Under the pieces are notes generated by a model. It searched no databases. It saw nothing but the letters and a program-made list of their open reading frames with translations, and was not told the DNA's origin. From NCBI GenBank assembly GCA_947259485.1, contig CAMYLU010000016.1, positions 62,001-126,000 on the forward strand: a stretch of DNA of 64,000 bases, given 5' to 3'. The DNA is from an uncultured Gammaproteobacteria bacterium. GTDB taxonomy: Bacteria; Pseudomonadota; Gammaproteobacteria; GCA-001735895. How positions within the stretch are numbered: position 1 is the first letter of the stretch; every line of letters begins with the position of its first letter. The position numbers and the translations under genes were made by a program. Shown here piece after piece: positions 46,022-54,913 of this stretch.

Positions 46022-46905
46022 ACCGCCGCGGTTTCGGGCGAATCCCTCTGCGTCAGCAGGCTGTAACTGAAAATGGCGAGCCCGATCCAGATACCGATAA
46101 ATCCTACCAGCTTGTTGAAATCAAAGGCTTCTCCTAGCAGCAGCACGCCGGATAAAAACTGCAGTGACGGTGTAACATAGAATAATATGCCCACCGTAGT
46201 CATCGGCAACATTCGTGTCCCGGCAGTGAAAAAAGCAAGTGGTATCACTGTAATCGGCCCGCCGAGAATCAGCAACAAATCGGTATCCAGGCCGTGATTC
46301 AGGAACATCGCTTCTCCGCGGAGATGCAGCCAGGCTATCAGCGCCAGCGTAAAAGGCAGCAATAGCAGAATCTCGACCAACAGCCCGGGTACCGCATTGG
46401 TCTTCATTTGTTTACGCATCAACCCATAGCCAGCAAAGCTCAGGCCCACCGCCAGGCCTATCCAGGGGATTGTTGCGGTTGCGAAAACATAGTAGGCGAC
46501 GCCTGCAGCGGCAAACAGGACAGCGACGATGTTCAGGCGAGTCAGTTTTTCGTGAAACACGATAACACCGGCAAGAACATTCAGCAGCGGGGTCAGGAAA
46601 TAACCCATGCTGGCTTCAACCACGCGCTGGTTGGAAACAGCCCAGATATAAATGCCCCAGTTGAGGCAAATCACCAGGCTGGAAAAAGCCAGCCACCTGA
46701 GTTCCTGCCAGGATGCGAGTGCATTTTTGACCTGCGACCGGCGTCGCTCGCTCAGCAAAACCAGTAGTAACAGAACCGGGAGCGACCACAGCATACGGTG
46801 TAACAAGACCTCGGTCGCGGGAACATGCGCCAGCAGGGCCCAGTAAAGCGGGAACAATCCCCAGCCGATATAACCCGCAAGAATTACTGCGTAGCCCTTG
46901 CTCAT
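46018..46905 (-). CDS. rarD: RarD-type EamA transporter
   Basis: Ten-helix inner-membrane protein (295 aa) of the drug/metabolite transporter superfamily. The start GYAVILAGYIGWGLFPLYWALLAHVPATEVLLHRMLWSLP and NWGIYIWAVSNQRVVEASMGYFLTPLLNVLAG are the RarD signature. Related proteins are annotated chloramphenicol-sensitive or export proteins; the substrate is uncertain. Starts 6 nt after the next membrane-protein gene. Confidence 0.9.
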   Translation of the reverse strand: MSKGYAVILAGYIGWGLFPLYWALLAHVPATEVLLHRMLWSLPVLLLLVLLSERRRSQVKNALASWQELRWLAFSSLVICLNWGIYIWAVSNQRVVEASMGYFLTPLLNVLAGVIVFHEKLTRLNIVAVLFAAAGVAYYVFATATIPWIGLAVGLSFAGYGLMRKQMKTNAVPGLLVEILLLLPFTLALIAWLHLRGEAMFLNHGLDTDLLLILGGPITVIPLAFFTAGTRMLPMTTVGILFYVTPSLQFLSGVLLLGEAFDFNKLVGFIGIWIGLAIFSYSLLTQRDSPETAAV

Positions 46906-46911
46906 GCGGTT

Positions 46912-47463
46912 TTACTGCCGCCGTAAATCGCGCGCCAGCACCAGGATCAGGCCGATAACCTGCAGAAAGATGGCAATACTGAACAGGCGCGAGTTATCGC
47001 GCAGCAACGGCATTTTGGCTTCCTGCAGCTCGAGGGTTTCAAAATAGGTATTGTTGATTGATTCGATGATCGATTTTTGTGCCGCCCTGCTGAGATCGAG
47101 TAACAGGTCCAGGTTGCTGCCGGTATCCCGATCCATCCGGGTTGTAAATTCCTTAAGTCCATAGCTGCCGACGACTTCTTTCAGGTAATCGCGATAAATG
47201 GTTTCGACCACGTCGGGCTTTTCGGGCTTACCCGAAAGCAGCAAGATGAAGAACTCTTTTTTGCGTTCGACCTCGTTTTTTGACTGCCACAAGCTGTCGA
47301 TCAGTACCTCCTTGCGCTGGATTTCACGATCGATGATATTGATGGCGTCATTGTTGAGCCCGATAAAATAATGCGTAATCACCGCGGAAAGAATATTAAA
47401 AATAATGCCCGTCAAAACGAAAACCCAGGGTGCGAGAAACCGATCAAGACGAGAGTTAGCCAT
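46912..47463 (-). CDS. Membrane protein of unknown function, two terminal TM helices
   Basis: A protein of about 183 aa with a transmembrane helix near each end (FLAPWVFVLTGIIFNILSAVI and LFSIAIFLQVIGLILVLARDL). About 115 mostly helical, charged residues lie between (EIQRKEVLIDSLWQSKNEVERKK is coiled-coil prone). The loop probably faces the periplasm. I choose the ATG at 47463, which lies just past the bioD stop, over a longer frame to 47523 within bioD. I do not recognise the family. Confidence 0.6.
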   Translation of the reverse strand: MANSRLDRFLAPWVFVLTGIIFNILSAVITHYFIGLNNDAINIIDREIQRKEVLIDSLWQSKNEVERKKEFFILLLSGKPEKPDVVETIYRDYLKEVVGSYGLKEFTTRMDRDTGSNLDLLLDLSRAAQKSIIESINNTYFETLELQEAKMPLLRDNSRLFSIAIFLQVIGLILVLARDLRRQ

Positions 47464-47467
47464 GAAA

Positions 47468-48124
47468 TTAGTCAAACAGGGCCGGTAGCGGGGCATCATG
47501 CCCGCAGCAAAACAGGGGGACATCGCAGTAAGACTTCACGTCAGAGGCATTGTCCATGGCATCGTCGATTGTTGGTGTAACCTGGTTTAATATGATTGCC
47601 GCAACCCGCAGCTGCCTGCTTTCCACCGCTTGCAGTGTCATCAGGCTCTGATTGACCGCGCCGATACGGTTATTAACCACGATAATGACCGGCAATTGTA
47701 GCGCGCTCGCCAGGTCTGCGTTTAAACCATTCTCGGCGAGTGGAGAATAAAATCCTCCCGCACCTTCGACGATCAGTCGGTGTTCCATGTCGTCACGACT
47801 GCAGGCGTCAACCAGCGACTCCAGGTAAATTTCCCGCTGCTCGAGGCGGGCTGCCCGGTGTGGGGCCAGCGCAGCATGGTAGCGATAGGGGGTAATCCGC
47901 TCGATCTTTTCCCGCTTACCATTGGCGGCCTGTAATGCCGCTGCGTCATGGGTGACCAGGTCTCCCGCAGCAGACAATTCGCATCCCGATTCCGCCGGTT
48001 TGCGCGTTTCAATGCCAATTCCGAGCTGACACAACTGTCTTACGATTTCGCAGGCCACGTAGGTTTTGCCGACATCGGTATCGGAACCGGTGACGAAATA
48101 GCCGTTATCGTCGAGCGCAATCAT
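47468..48124 (-). CDS. bioD: Dethiobiotin synthetase
   Basis: ATP-dependent carboxylation that closes the ureido ring in biotin synthesis. The 218-aa protein has the P-loop GYFVTGSDTDVGKTYVACEIV, TRKPAESGCE, the Asp/Glu-rich LIVEGAGGFYSPLAENG, and VVNNRIGAVNQSLMTLQAV. No other bio genes are in the window. It heads a minus-strand run with the TM protein and rarD and diverges from rapA. Confidence 0.93.
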   Translation of the reverse strand: MIALDDNGYFVTGSDTDVGKTYVACEIVRQLCQLGIGIETRKPAESGCELSAAGDLVTHDAAALQAANGKREKIERITPYRYHAALAPHRAARLEQREIYLESLVDACSRDDMEHRLIVEGAGGFYSPLAENGLNADLASALQLPVIIVVNNRIGAVNQSLMTLQAVESRQLRVAAIILNQVTPTIDDAMDNASDVKSYCDVPLFCCGHDAPLPALFD

Positions 48125-48190
48125 GGCTGCATTTTGTGCAACTTAATTAGCAACTGCAAGCAATGATGGTGGTAAATGCGGGCCAGCTGT

Positions 48191-48196
48191 TATAAT
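48191..48196 (+). promoter_or_regulatory. Possible -10 box of rapA
   Basis: A perfect TATAAT 23 nt upstream of the ATG of rapA. No convincing -35 at 16-18 nt. A short leader with a weak ribosome site follows. Confidence 0.35.
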
Positions 48197-48219
48197 CGCG
48201 CGCGTTTTACTTGATCGAT

Positions 48220-50898
48220 ATGAGTATGCAGGAATTTGTCGTAGGTCAGCGCTGGATCAGCGCCGCCGAACTCCAGCTGGGCCTGGGTATGGTGATTGAA
48301 ATTGAGCACCGTACCGTCAGCATCGTGTTCCCGGCAACGGGTGAAACCCGTATCTATGCGCGCGCCGATGCGCCGCTGACCCGGGTGCGTTTTCGCGAGG
48401 GTGACTGGGTTGAAAAACAGGACGGACTGATCCTGAGAGTACTCGAGCTGACTGAGGCCAACGGCCTGATCGTCTATAACTGCGAAGATGAGCACGGCAA
48501 CCGGGTTGAGCTTCCGGAAGGTCGATTGAGTAATTTCCTGCAGTTGAATCAGCCGGGTGAAAGACTCCTGAACGCCCAGATCGATCGTAACAAGTGGTTT
48601 AGCCTGCGCAGCAAGACCCGCGAAATTGCCAACCGGCTGCAGCAGTCATCGGTGTATGGTCTGGCCGGCAGTCGCACCAGCCTGATTGCACACCAGCTTT
48701 ACATCGCGCACGAGGTATCTCGCCGATATGCACCACGAGTCCTGCTGGCCGACGAAGTCGGCCTCGGCAAAACCATCGAAGCCGGATTAATTCTGCACCA
48801 GCTGCTTTTACTCGAGCGCGCGCAGCGGGTATTAATCGTCGTGCCCGAGTCACTGGTGCACCAGTGGCTGGTTGAAATGTTACGTCGCTTCAACCTGATG
48901 TTCAGCATCTTCGATGAAGCCCGGCTCGCCGATCCCGAACACGAGGCTATCGAGTTTGACGAAGCCGAAAATCCTTTCCATGGCGAGCAGCTGGTACTTT
49001 GCAGCCTGGAATACCTGGTTGACCACCCACAGCAGGCTGCGCACGCACGGGACGGAGAATGGGACTTGCTGGTGGTGGATGAAGCGCACCATCTTTTATG
49101 GTCGCCCGAAGCGCCGAGTCCCGAGTACCAACTGGTCGAAAATCTCTCCGAAAACACCGCTGGGCTGTTGCTACTCACAGCAACCCCGGAACAGCTGGGT
49201 AAGGAAAGTCATTTCGCACGACTGCGCCTGCTGGACCCGGATCGATTCAGCGATCTCGGTCGCTTTCTACAGGAAGAACAGGGGTACCAGGAGCTCGCCG
49301 AGCAGGCGCAGGCTTTGCTCGACGATCCGGAACAGAGGGCGGCACTAGACGATTTGCTCGACCAGCATGGCACCGGCCGGGTTTTATTTCGCAATACCCG
49401 GCACGTGGTTAAGGGGTTTCCCGCGCGCGAGGTACACCCGGTGGCGTTAAGCGAGAGCGGTGACGGCGATCCCTACCGCCACTGGTTAGGTGAGTTTTTG
49501 CGCGAGTATCGAAGCAAAAAAGTGTTGGTGATTACTGCCACTGCAAGTACCGCGCAACAGCTGGTTGCCGATTTGAAACAGAATTTTGGAGTACGCGCGG
49601 CGTTGTTTCACGAGGGCATGAGTCTGATCGAACGTGACCGGTCGGCAGCCTGGTTTGCGGAGCAGGAAGACGGCGCCCAGGTATTAATATGCTCGGAGAT
49701 CGGCAGCGAAGGGCGCAACTTTCAATTTGCCCATCACCTGGTGCTGTTCGATCTGCCGGGCAATCCTGATTTGTTGGAGCAACGCATCGGCCGTCTCGAT
49801 CGTATCGGGCAGAACGCAGTCATCAACATCCATGTGCCCTATGTGAAAGGGAGTGCGCAGCAGATCCTTTTTCGCTGGTACCATGAAGGCCTGGGCGCGT
49901 TTTCGCATACCTGCCCGGCCGGACACCAGGTTTACCTTAAAACCCGCGACCAATTACACCGCCACCTGGATGATCCGCAGCTACCCGTTGACGGTTTTAT
50001 CGAGCAAACGCATGAACTGCACCAGTCGCTCAACCAGGCGTTGCAGCAGGGACGTGACCGCCTGCTCGAGATAAACTCCTGCAGACCCCAGGTCGCGGAA
50101 GCGCTCATCGCTGAAGCGATGCAACGCGAACTCGATTTCGATTTGTTCAAATTCATGGAACGCATTTACGATTGCTACGGGGTAAACAGCGAAATTCGCG
50201 GCCAGGATCGCTGGGTCATAACTCCCGGTGATAACATGCTCACGCAGATGCCGGGCTTACCGGAGGATGGTATGACCGTTACCTACGATCGCAGCGCTGC
50301 ACTTGCCAATGAAGACTTGCATTACCTGACCTGGGAGCATCCATTCGTACGTAATTCCATGGATATGATATTGAGCAGTGAATTCGGAAATACCGCGCTG
50401 GTCGCTCTGAATTACAACGGCGTTAAAGCGGGGACATTGCTTGCGGAATGTCATTTCCTGATGGAATTCAGTGATGATTCGCATAGCCATAACGAGCGCT
50501 ATTTTCCGAATTCGAGCATCAGGGTAGTGATCGACGAGTCCGGGCAGGACCATGCCGAAAGGCTCGAACTCGAAGCGAGTCTGCAACAGTCGCAACGCGT
50601 CGACCAGGATACTGCGATCAAGATTGTCAAAGCCCGGCAAAGCGAGTTAACGCGAATGCTGGAAATGGCAGATCTGGTTGCCGATACCCGGGTACCCGGA
50701 TTGATTACCAATGCCCGCACCAACGGACGCGACCTGCTCGGGCACGAGGTCGAACGCCTCAGGACATTGCAAAAGATCAACCCCGGGGTGCGCAACGACG
50801 AGATCGAATTTTTCCAGCACCAGCTCGACCGTTTCGAAACTGCGCTTGAGCATGCGCGTGTGCGTCTCGACGCGGTCCGGGTGATTGTCGCTATATAA
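48220..50898 (+). CDS. rapA: RapA (HepA), RNA-polymerase-associated SWI/SNF ATPase
   Basis: Recycles RNA polymerase during transcription. About 892 aa from ATG 48220; E. coli RapA has 968. N-terminal Tudor-like domains open with VGQRWISAAELQLGLGMVIEIEHRTV. The ATPase has Walker A DEVGLGKTIEAG near residue 180, DEAHH near 287 and motif III LLTATPEQLG. The helicase C domain includes SEIGSEGRNFQFAHHLVLFDLPGNPDLLEQRIGRLDRIGQ. The C-terminal part is a spacer and barrel region. Somewhat short, but complete in motifs. Confidence 0.95.
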   Translation: MSMQEFVVGQRWISAAELQLGLGMVIEIEHRTVSIVFPATGETRIYARADAPLTRVRFREGDWVEKQDGLILRVLELTEANGLIVYNCEDEHGNRVELPEGRLSNFLQLNQPGERLLNAQIDRNKWFSLRSKTREIANRLQQSSVYGLAGSRTSLIAHQLYIAHEVSRRYAPRVLLADEVGLGKTIEAGLILHQLLLLERAQRVLIVVPESLVHQWLVEMLRRFNLMFSIFDEARLADPEHEAIEFDEAENPFHGEQLVLCSLEYLVDHPQQAAHARDGEWDLLVVDEAHHLLWSPEAPSPEYQLVENLSENTAGLLLLTATPEQLGKESHFARLRLLDPDRFSDLGRFLQEEQGYQELAEQAQALLDDPEQRAALDDLLDQHGTGRVLFRNTRHVVKGFPAREVHPVALSESGDGDPYRHWLGEFLREYRSKKVLVITATASTAQQLVADLKQNFGVRAALFHEGMSLIERDRSAAWFAEQEDGAQVLICSEIGSEGRNFQFAHHLVLFDLPGNPDLLEQRIGRLDRIGQNAVINIHVPYVKGSAQQILFRWYHEGLGAFSHTCPAGHQVYLKTRDQLHRHLDDPQLPVDGFIEQTHELHQSLNQALQQGRDRLLEINSCRPQVAEALIAEAMQRELDFDLFKFMERIYDCYGVNSEIRGQDRWVITPGDNMLTQMPGLPEDGMTVTYDRSAALANEDLHYLTWEHPFVRNSMDMILSSEFGNTALVALNYNGVKAGTLLAECHFLMEFSDDSHSHNERYFPNSSIRVVIDESGQDHAERLELEASLQQSQRVDQDTAIKIVKARQSELTRMLEMADLVADTRVPGLITNARTNGRDLLGHEVERLRTLQKINPGVRNDEIEFFQHQLDRFETALEHARVRLDAVRVIVAI

Positions 50899-50984
50899 AC
50901 CGGGCGATTATCTCGCCGAATCTATCCCTGAAGCTTTAAATAGGCTTATTTCAACAGTTAGGCTTGACTGAAATTCGGCGGAAT

Positions 50985-51004
50985 TCAGCCAATAGCGGAC
51001 ACTG
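50985..51004 (-). repeat. Dispersed motif, copy 6 (inverted)
   Basis: On the minus strand CAGTGTCCGCTATTGGCTGA matches the first half of the dispersed motif, closest to copy 1. The second half at the usual 45-nt offset is not recognisable. It lies 86 nt past the rapA stop and in opposite orientation to copy 5, with the orphan membrane gene between them. Confidence 0.5.
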
Positions 51005-51018
51005 ACAGTATATTTCCA

Positions 51019-51048
51019 AGAGTCTGCTACCGACCCGAAACAGACTCT
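51019..51048. other. Hairpin between rapA and an orphan gene
   Basis: AGAGTCTG (51019-51026) and CAGACTCT (51041-51048) form an 8-bp stem with a 14-nt loop. There is no T-run, so a terminator role between these convergent genes is only possible. Confidence 0.35.
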
Positions 51049-51079
51049 CGGCAATCACTGGTTCTCAAGGATTCTAAGG

Positions 51080-51883
51080 TTAGACAGAAGTAATTTTAGT
51101 TATAAAAATGCCACTAATCAAAAAACAAACAATAAACAAGCCAATCGCGAAACAAACATAAGATTTTCTCCGTACGGAAGCTGCTAAGTCTTTACGAATT
51201 ATTGCTTTCTTAGAGGCGACTAATGCCGTTACTAGGGGAATACCAGCAAATAAAAAGCCGACTTCTACAGCCGCCGCGATATCAAAACTGAAGGGCAAGA
51301 ACCAAGTCCCCTGAGAACCATAATAGCCCATGTAGTACCAACAGAAGAAAGATACCGGGACGCAAGCCCACAAGAGTATCAAGGAGACTACTGCCAGTTT
51401 GTCAGAATCTTTGGCAGCTCGTTTCTCATCTTCAGAAACTACGCATCTATAACCTAAATAGATGGCATAAGATATAGTTAGTACCCAGAATATTCCGAAT
51501 ATTCTGAACAACAGGGAAGCCCATTTCTTTCTTATTTCCCTTGCCTCCTGTTCTGCCCTCAGGGATACAAGGTATTCTTCGGCCAATCGCTTTGCTCTAT
51601 CGGCTAAAATTTCTGCTCTTGCACTGTTACAAATAGGAAACCGGGTTGCTGCCTCGGCTTGCCTAATCAGCTCCCGACTTATCCCGTAATTAGGGTTAGC
51701 GCTCTTAGCGGCATTGATGGCCTTGAGTGCCGCTTCGCTAACCGAACACTTTTCTTCTGAAGAAGATGCGTCGGGCGACGGGACTTGTTGATTAGTATCG
51801 CTGGTAGCTCCTGGAGTAACAGGTGCTAGCCAGATTATGAAGGAAGGCAAGAGAACTAGTATCCATAATACACATCTTCGCAC
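51080..51883 (-). CDS. Orphan membrane protein with signal peptide and four TM helices
   Basis: A 267-aa protein I do not recognise. A signal peptide is likely (VLWILVLLPSFIIWLAPVTPGA), then a Ser-rich region and a helical domain with three Cys. An AEEYLVSLRAEQEAREIRKK coiled-coil-like stretch leads into about four transmembrane helices (FRIFGIFWVLTISYAIYLGY, VVSLILLWACVPVSFFCWYY, AAAVEVGFLFAGIPLVTALV, CFAIGLFIVCFLISGIFI). The gene is visibly more AT-rich than rapA or ycaQ and uses many ATA/AGA-type codons, suggesting acquisition. It is bracketed by inverted copies of the dispersed motif. Confidence 0.65.
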   Translation of the reverse strand: MRRCVLWILVLLPSFIIWLAPVTPGATSDTNQQVPSPDASSSEEKCSVSEAALKAINAAKSANPNYGISRELIRQAEAATRFPICNSARAEILADRAKRLAEEYLVSLRAEQEAREIRKKWASLLFRIFGIFWVLTISYAIYLGYRCVVSEDEKRAAKDSDKLAVVSLILLWACVPVSFFCWYYMGYYGSQGTWFLPFSFDIAAAVEVGFLFAGIPLVTALVASKKAIIRKDLAASVRRKSYVCFAIGLFIVCFLISGIFITKITSV

Positions 51884-52030
51884 GAGAATTGCTCTTGGTT
51901 CATCACGAGATAATTAAATCTTGAACCTTCAGTTTAGTTCTAAGTAGCTTCATGAGGTTGACTTGTATCAACTAGCGAAAATACTCCCGTCAGGTTTCAA
52001 CTGGTAATTTGATCACTAAATAATATATTT

Positions 52031-52095
52031 GAGCGTCCGCTTCTGGCCGGTCTCTGCCTCTGGGGCTGAAAAATTGAGTGTCTGCTTTCGGGAAT
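52031..52095 (+). repeat. Dispersed two-part intergenic motif, copy 5
   Basis: First half 52031-52050 (GAGCGTCCGCTTCTGGCCGG). Second half at 52076 (GAGTGTCTGCTTTCGGGAAT), exactly 45 nt later. It lies in the 281-nt gap between the orphan membrane gene and ycaQ; nothing else is recognisable there. Confidence 0.65.
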
Positions 52096-52164
52096 GGTCT
52101 ACTAAATTTTAATTGCGCTTGGTCCGGGTCGTCCCAGGCGTAATTTACATGGCTGACTCGGACG

Positions 52165-53340
52165 CTACAGGTGGGCTTTTAAGCGCGGAAAGAAATCAAC
52201 TGAATCAGCGTCCTTAATCAGAATTCGATCACAGCAATTAAACGTCGAAAACGAAATCAGTTCCCGGTAAAGCAGGTCGATAAATTGCTCATCGACTTTT
52301 TGTTCAATGTGTAATGATTTTATCTCGAGCAAGTGCTCGGTGCGATGCGCCTTGCAGTCGATGCGGCCCACCAGTCGATCGCGGTACATGATCGGCAAAC
52401 AAAAATAACCGAATTGTCGCAATGGCTTCGGTACATAACATTCGATCTGGTAATCGAAGGAAAATATATCGCGGCCGCGTTGGCGTTGAATAACGGAATT
52501 ATCGAACGGTGACAGGATGCGAACCTGGGCGACACTGCGCGGGGCGCGGGATTCCAGCAGTTCCGGGCTGATATAAACAATATTGTTGTTGCCAGTGTCC
52601 AGCGTGGTCAACAAGCCGGTCTCGATGCGCTGCTGTAACTGTTGCCTGACCGCGTCCCGTAATTTCTGCCCCTTGCGCAAATAGGTCATTGATGTCGAAC
52701 TGGCGAATCCATGTGCCCTTAGTGTGGTCTCGATCAGGTAGCCGGCATATTCATCCATGTCAGGCACGCGCGTATCGACCCAGTCAGGCAGTACACGTTC
52801 GGGCAGGTCGTAAACTTTTTGAAAACCCTCGCGCGCACTGACCAGCAGCTCACCTTGCATAAACAGTTGTTCAAGCGCCTGCTTGGCGGGCTTCCAGTCC
52901 CACCAGCCCGTGTTTCCCCGACTGGAATCTTCGAAATCCCGGGCGCGCAACGGGCCTTCGGAAGCGATGCGTGCGAGGATATTGCGCATCAGTTTTTGAT
53001 CGCTGTTCTTAAACCAGCCACGCTCGCCATGCATCAGCGCCATGCGCGGCAAGGCAAAACGATAATCCGCCATCGGTAGCCAGGCGGCTGCATGAAACCA
53101 GTACTCGAAGATCTTGCGCTCAGCTACCAGTTGATCGAGAAACCTGGGTCTGTAATTCGCAACCCGGGACCACAGCACGTGGTGGTGGGCTCGCTCGACC
53201 ACAGAAATGGTATCGATTTGCACGTAACCCAATTGCTCGATTGCGCGCAACGTCGCCCGCTTGCCGCGGCCGAACGCATCAGCTCTCAACAGGCCCTGTT
53301 GATTGAGCGCGATACGTCTGAGTTTGGGTGCTAGTGACAT
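52165..53340 (-). CDS. ycaQ: YcaQ/AlkX-type DNA crosslink-repair glycosylase
   Basis: HTH_42-family DNA glycosylase of 391 aa; E. coli YcaQ unhooks interstrand crosslinks and removes bulky N7-guanine adducts. The catalytic QxD motif is Gln41-Ile-Asp43 in LGYVQIDTISVVERAHHHVLWSR. Further conserved phrases are EYWFHAAAWLPMADYRF, GWWDWKPAKQALEQLF, RILSPFDNSVIQR and GRIDCKAHR. I start at ATG 53340 (MSLAPKL); the frame stays open to 53709 but that would run across the divergent MFS gene and lacks family similarity. Confidence 0.9.
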   Translation of the reverse strand: MSLAPKLRRIALNQQGLLRADAFGRGKRATLRAIEQLGYVQIDTISVVERAHHHVLWSRVANYRPRFLDQLVAERKIFEYWFHAAAWLPMADYRFALPRMALMHGERGWFKNSDQKLMRNILARIASEGPLRARDFEDSSRGNTGWWDWKPAKQALEQLFMQGELLVSAREGFQKVYDLPERVLPDWVDTRVPDMDEYAGYLIETTLRAHGFASSTSMTYLRKGQKLRDAVRQQLQQRIETGLLTTLDTGNNNIVYISPELLESRAPRSVAQVRILSPFDNSVIQRQRGRDIFSFDYQIECYVPKPLRQFGYFCLPIMYRDRLVGRIDCKAHRTEHLLEIKSLHIEQKVDEQFIDLLYRELISFSTFNCCDRILIKDADSVDFFPRLKAHL

Positions 53341-53418
53341 AGGCCCGGTGTAATAAGCTTTGTACTGGGATGCATTTTTTATCACAATGATGGACGGGTC
53401 AAACACACTGGATTTCTG

Positions 53419-54621
53419 GTGCAACGCAGTCAGGTCAAATTTCTCTATCTCAACCTGGGCCATTTCCTGGACCACCTGTTCATGCTGGTCTTTGCCTCGG
53501 TGGCTGCGCTGCGTCTTACCAGCGAATGGGGTATGAGTTACGCGGCGTTGATTCCCTATGCCACCCCGGGTTTTATCGCTTTTGGTGTCTGCGCCGTGCT
53601 GGCCGGATGGATTGCAGACAAGTGGAGCCGGGAAGGAATGATCGTAATATTCTTTGTCGGTATCGGCATCAGCTCGATACTTGCCGGCCTGGCCAGTACC
53701 CCGATTCAAATTGCGGTCGGTTTATCCCTGATTGGAATATTCGCGGCCATTTATCACCCGGTAGGACTAGCAATGGTGGTACAGGGTCGCGTCAGGACCG
53801 GGATGCCGCTGGCCGTTAACGGTGTCTTTGGCAACCTGGGTGTTGCCAGTGCGGCGTTGTTGACGGGTTTCCTGATCGACAGTGCAGGGTGGCGCAGCGC
53901 TTTTTTTGTACCCGGTGTTATTTCAATTCTGCTTGGCCTGTCTTACTGGGCTTTTGTTAGTGGTGACAAGCGGGGCACTACGGGCACTGCCGAATCCGGC
54001 AGTCCGGGCATCAAGCCCGAGACCCGGGCAATAAGGCGCCAGGTCCTGATGAAAGTCTTTGCGATTATCTTTTTCACCACGGCAATCGGTGGACTGATCT
54101 TTCAGAGTACAACATTTGCATTACCCAAAATATTTGCCGAGCGTCTGACCGAAATAGCCGGCAGTGCGACCCTGGTAGGCTGGTATGCATTCCTGGTTTT
54201 TTCGCTTGCCGCGCTTGCGCAGTTGCTGATCGGGTACCTCGTCGATCACCATTCAGTGCGCACCGTATTTGCAACGGTGGCGCTGCTGCAGGCGATCTTC
54301 TTTTACCTGATGACGCACCTCGATGGAATCAGCGCGCTGCTGGTATCGATCGCTTTCATGTTCGTGGTATTTGGCCAGATCCCGATAAACGATGTGCTGG
54401 TTGGAAGAATGGCGCGCAGCGAATGGCGCAGCCGGGCCTACGCGTTGCGCTACGTGGTAACTTTTTCAGTAATGGCCTCGGCGGTTCCGTTCATCGGCTG
54501 GGTCCATGCAAACTGGGGCTTCGCCAGGTTGTTCACCGTGCTTGCGTTTGCCGCGCTAATGATCTTCGCCGCAGTACTTTTTCTACCGAGAGCTAACCCT
54601 TCCTTCGGGCACCGGGTCTAA
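53419..54621 (+). CDS. MFS transporter, fosmidomycin-resistance (Fsr)-like
   Basis: Twelve-helix major facilitator protein, 400 aa. The front LYLNLGHFLDHLFMLVFASVAALRLTSEWGMSYAALIPYATPGF and AIYHPVGLAMVVQG resemble the Fsr branch (His-Pro-Val-Gly in the loop after helix 4). SGDKRG and a long basic central loop divide the two six-helix halves. Substrate uncertain. The GTG at 53419 is the only suitable start before helix 1. It diverges from ycaQ with a 78-nt gap. Confidence 0.8.
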   Translation: MQRSQVKFLYLNLGHFLDHLFMLVFASVAALRLTSEWGMSYAALIPYATPGFIAFGVCAVLAGWIADKWSREGMIVIFFVGIGISSILAGLASTPIQIAVGLSLIGIFAAIYHPVGLAMVVQGRVRTGMPLAVNGVFGNLGVASAALLTGFLIDSAGWRSAFFVPGVISILLGLSYWAFVSGDKRGTTGTAESGSPGIKPETRAIRRQVLMKVFAIIFFTTAIGGLIFQSTTFALPKIFAERLTEIAGSATLVGWYAFLVFSLAALAQLLIGYLVDHHSVRTVFATVALLQAIFFYLMTHLDGISALLVSIAFMFVVFGQIPINDVLVGRMARSEWRSRAYALRYVVTFSVMASAVPFIGWVHANWGFARLFTVLAFAALMIFAAVLFLPRANPSFGHRV

Positions 54622-54649
54622 CCCAGTTTTAAATACTTGGGACAGAGAC

Positions 54650-54898
54650 ATGCAAACATTACAATCCATCTTCATAGTCCTGGTTATCCTGGTGCTTTGC
54701 TACCTGGTAGCAAATGGATTATCGACGCGTTCGGTCTGGGTCAAGGGTAGTCGTCGAGGCATAGTCAGTTTCCGCGAATGGGCACATAAGCGCAGCCGTG
54801 ATGACGAGCCGCGTTCCTACTGGTTCGCGATTGGTTTTTACAGTGTGGCACTGCTTTGCCTGGTCTGGCTGCTCGGTAAAAACTATGTATGTGTTTAG
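54650..54898 (+). CDS. Small two-helix membrane protein
   Basis: An 82-aa protein with a TM helix at each end (SIFIVLVILVLCYLVANG and FAIGFYSVALLCLVWLLG) and a basic middle loop (KGSRRGIVSFREWAHKRSRDDE). No known family recognised. It lies 28 nt after the MFS gene on the same strand, and GGGACAG precedes the ATG, so it is probably co-transcribed. Confidence 0.6.
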   Translation: MQTLQSIFIVLVILVLCYLVANGLSTRSVWVKGSRRGIVSFREWAHKRSRDDEPRSYWFAIGFYSVALLCLVWLLGKNYVCV

Positions 54899-54913
54899 CC
54901 GTTGTTGCTGGCG

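Noticed and set aside
53341-53709. Upstream extension of ycaQ
   Set aside because: It has no similarity to YcaQ, crosses the divergent MFS start, and its composition is that of an antisense frame.
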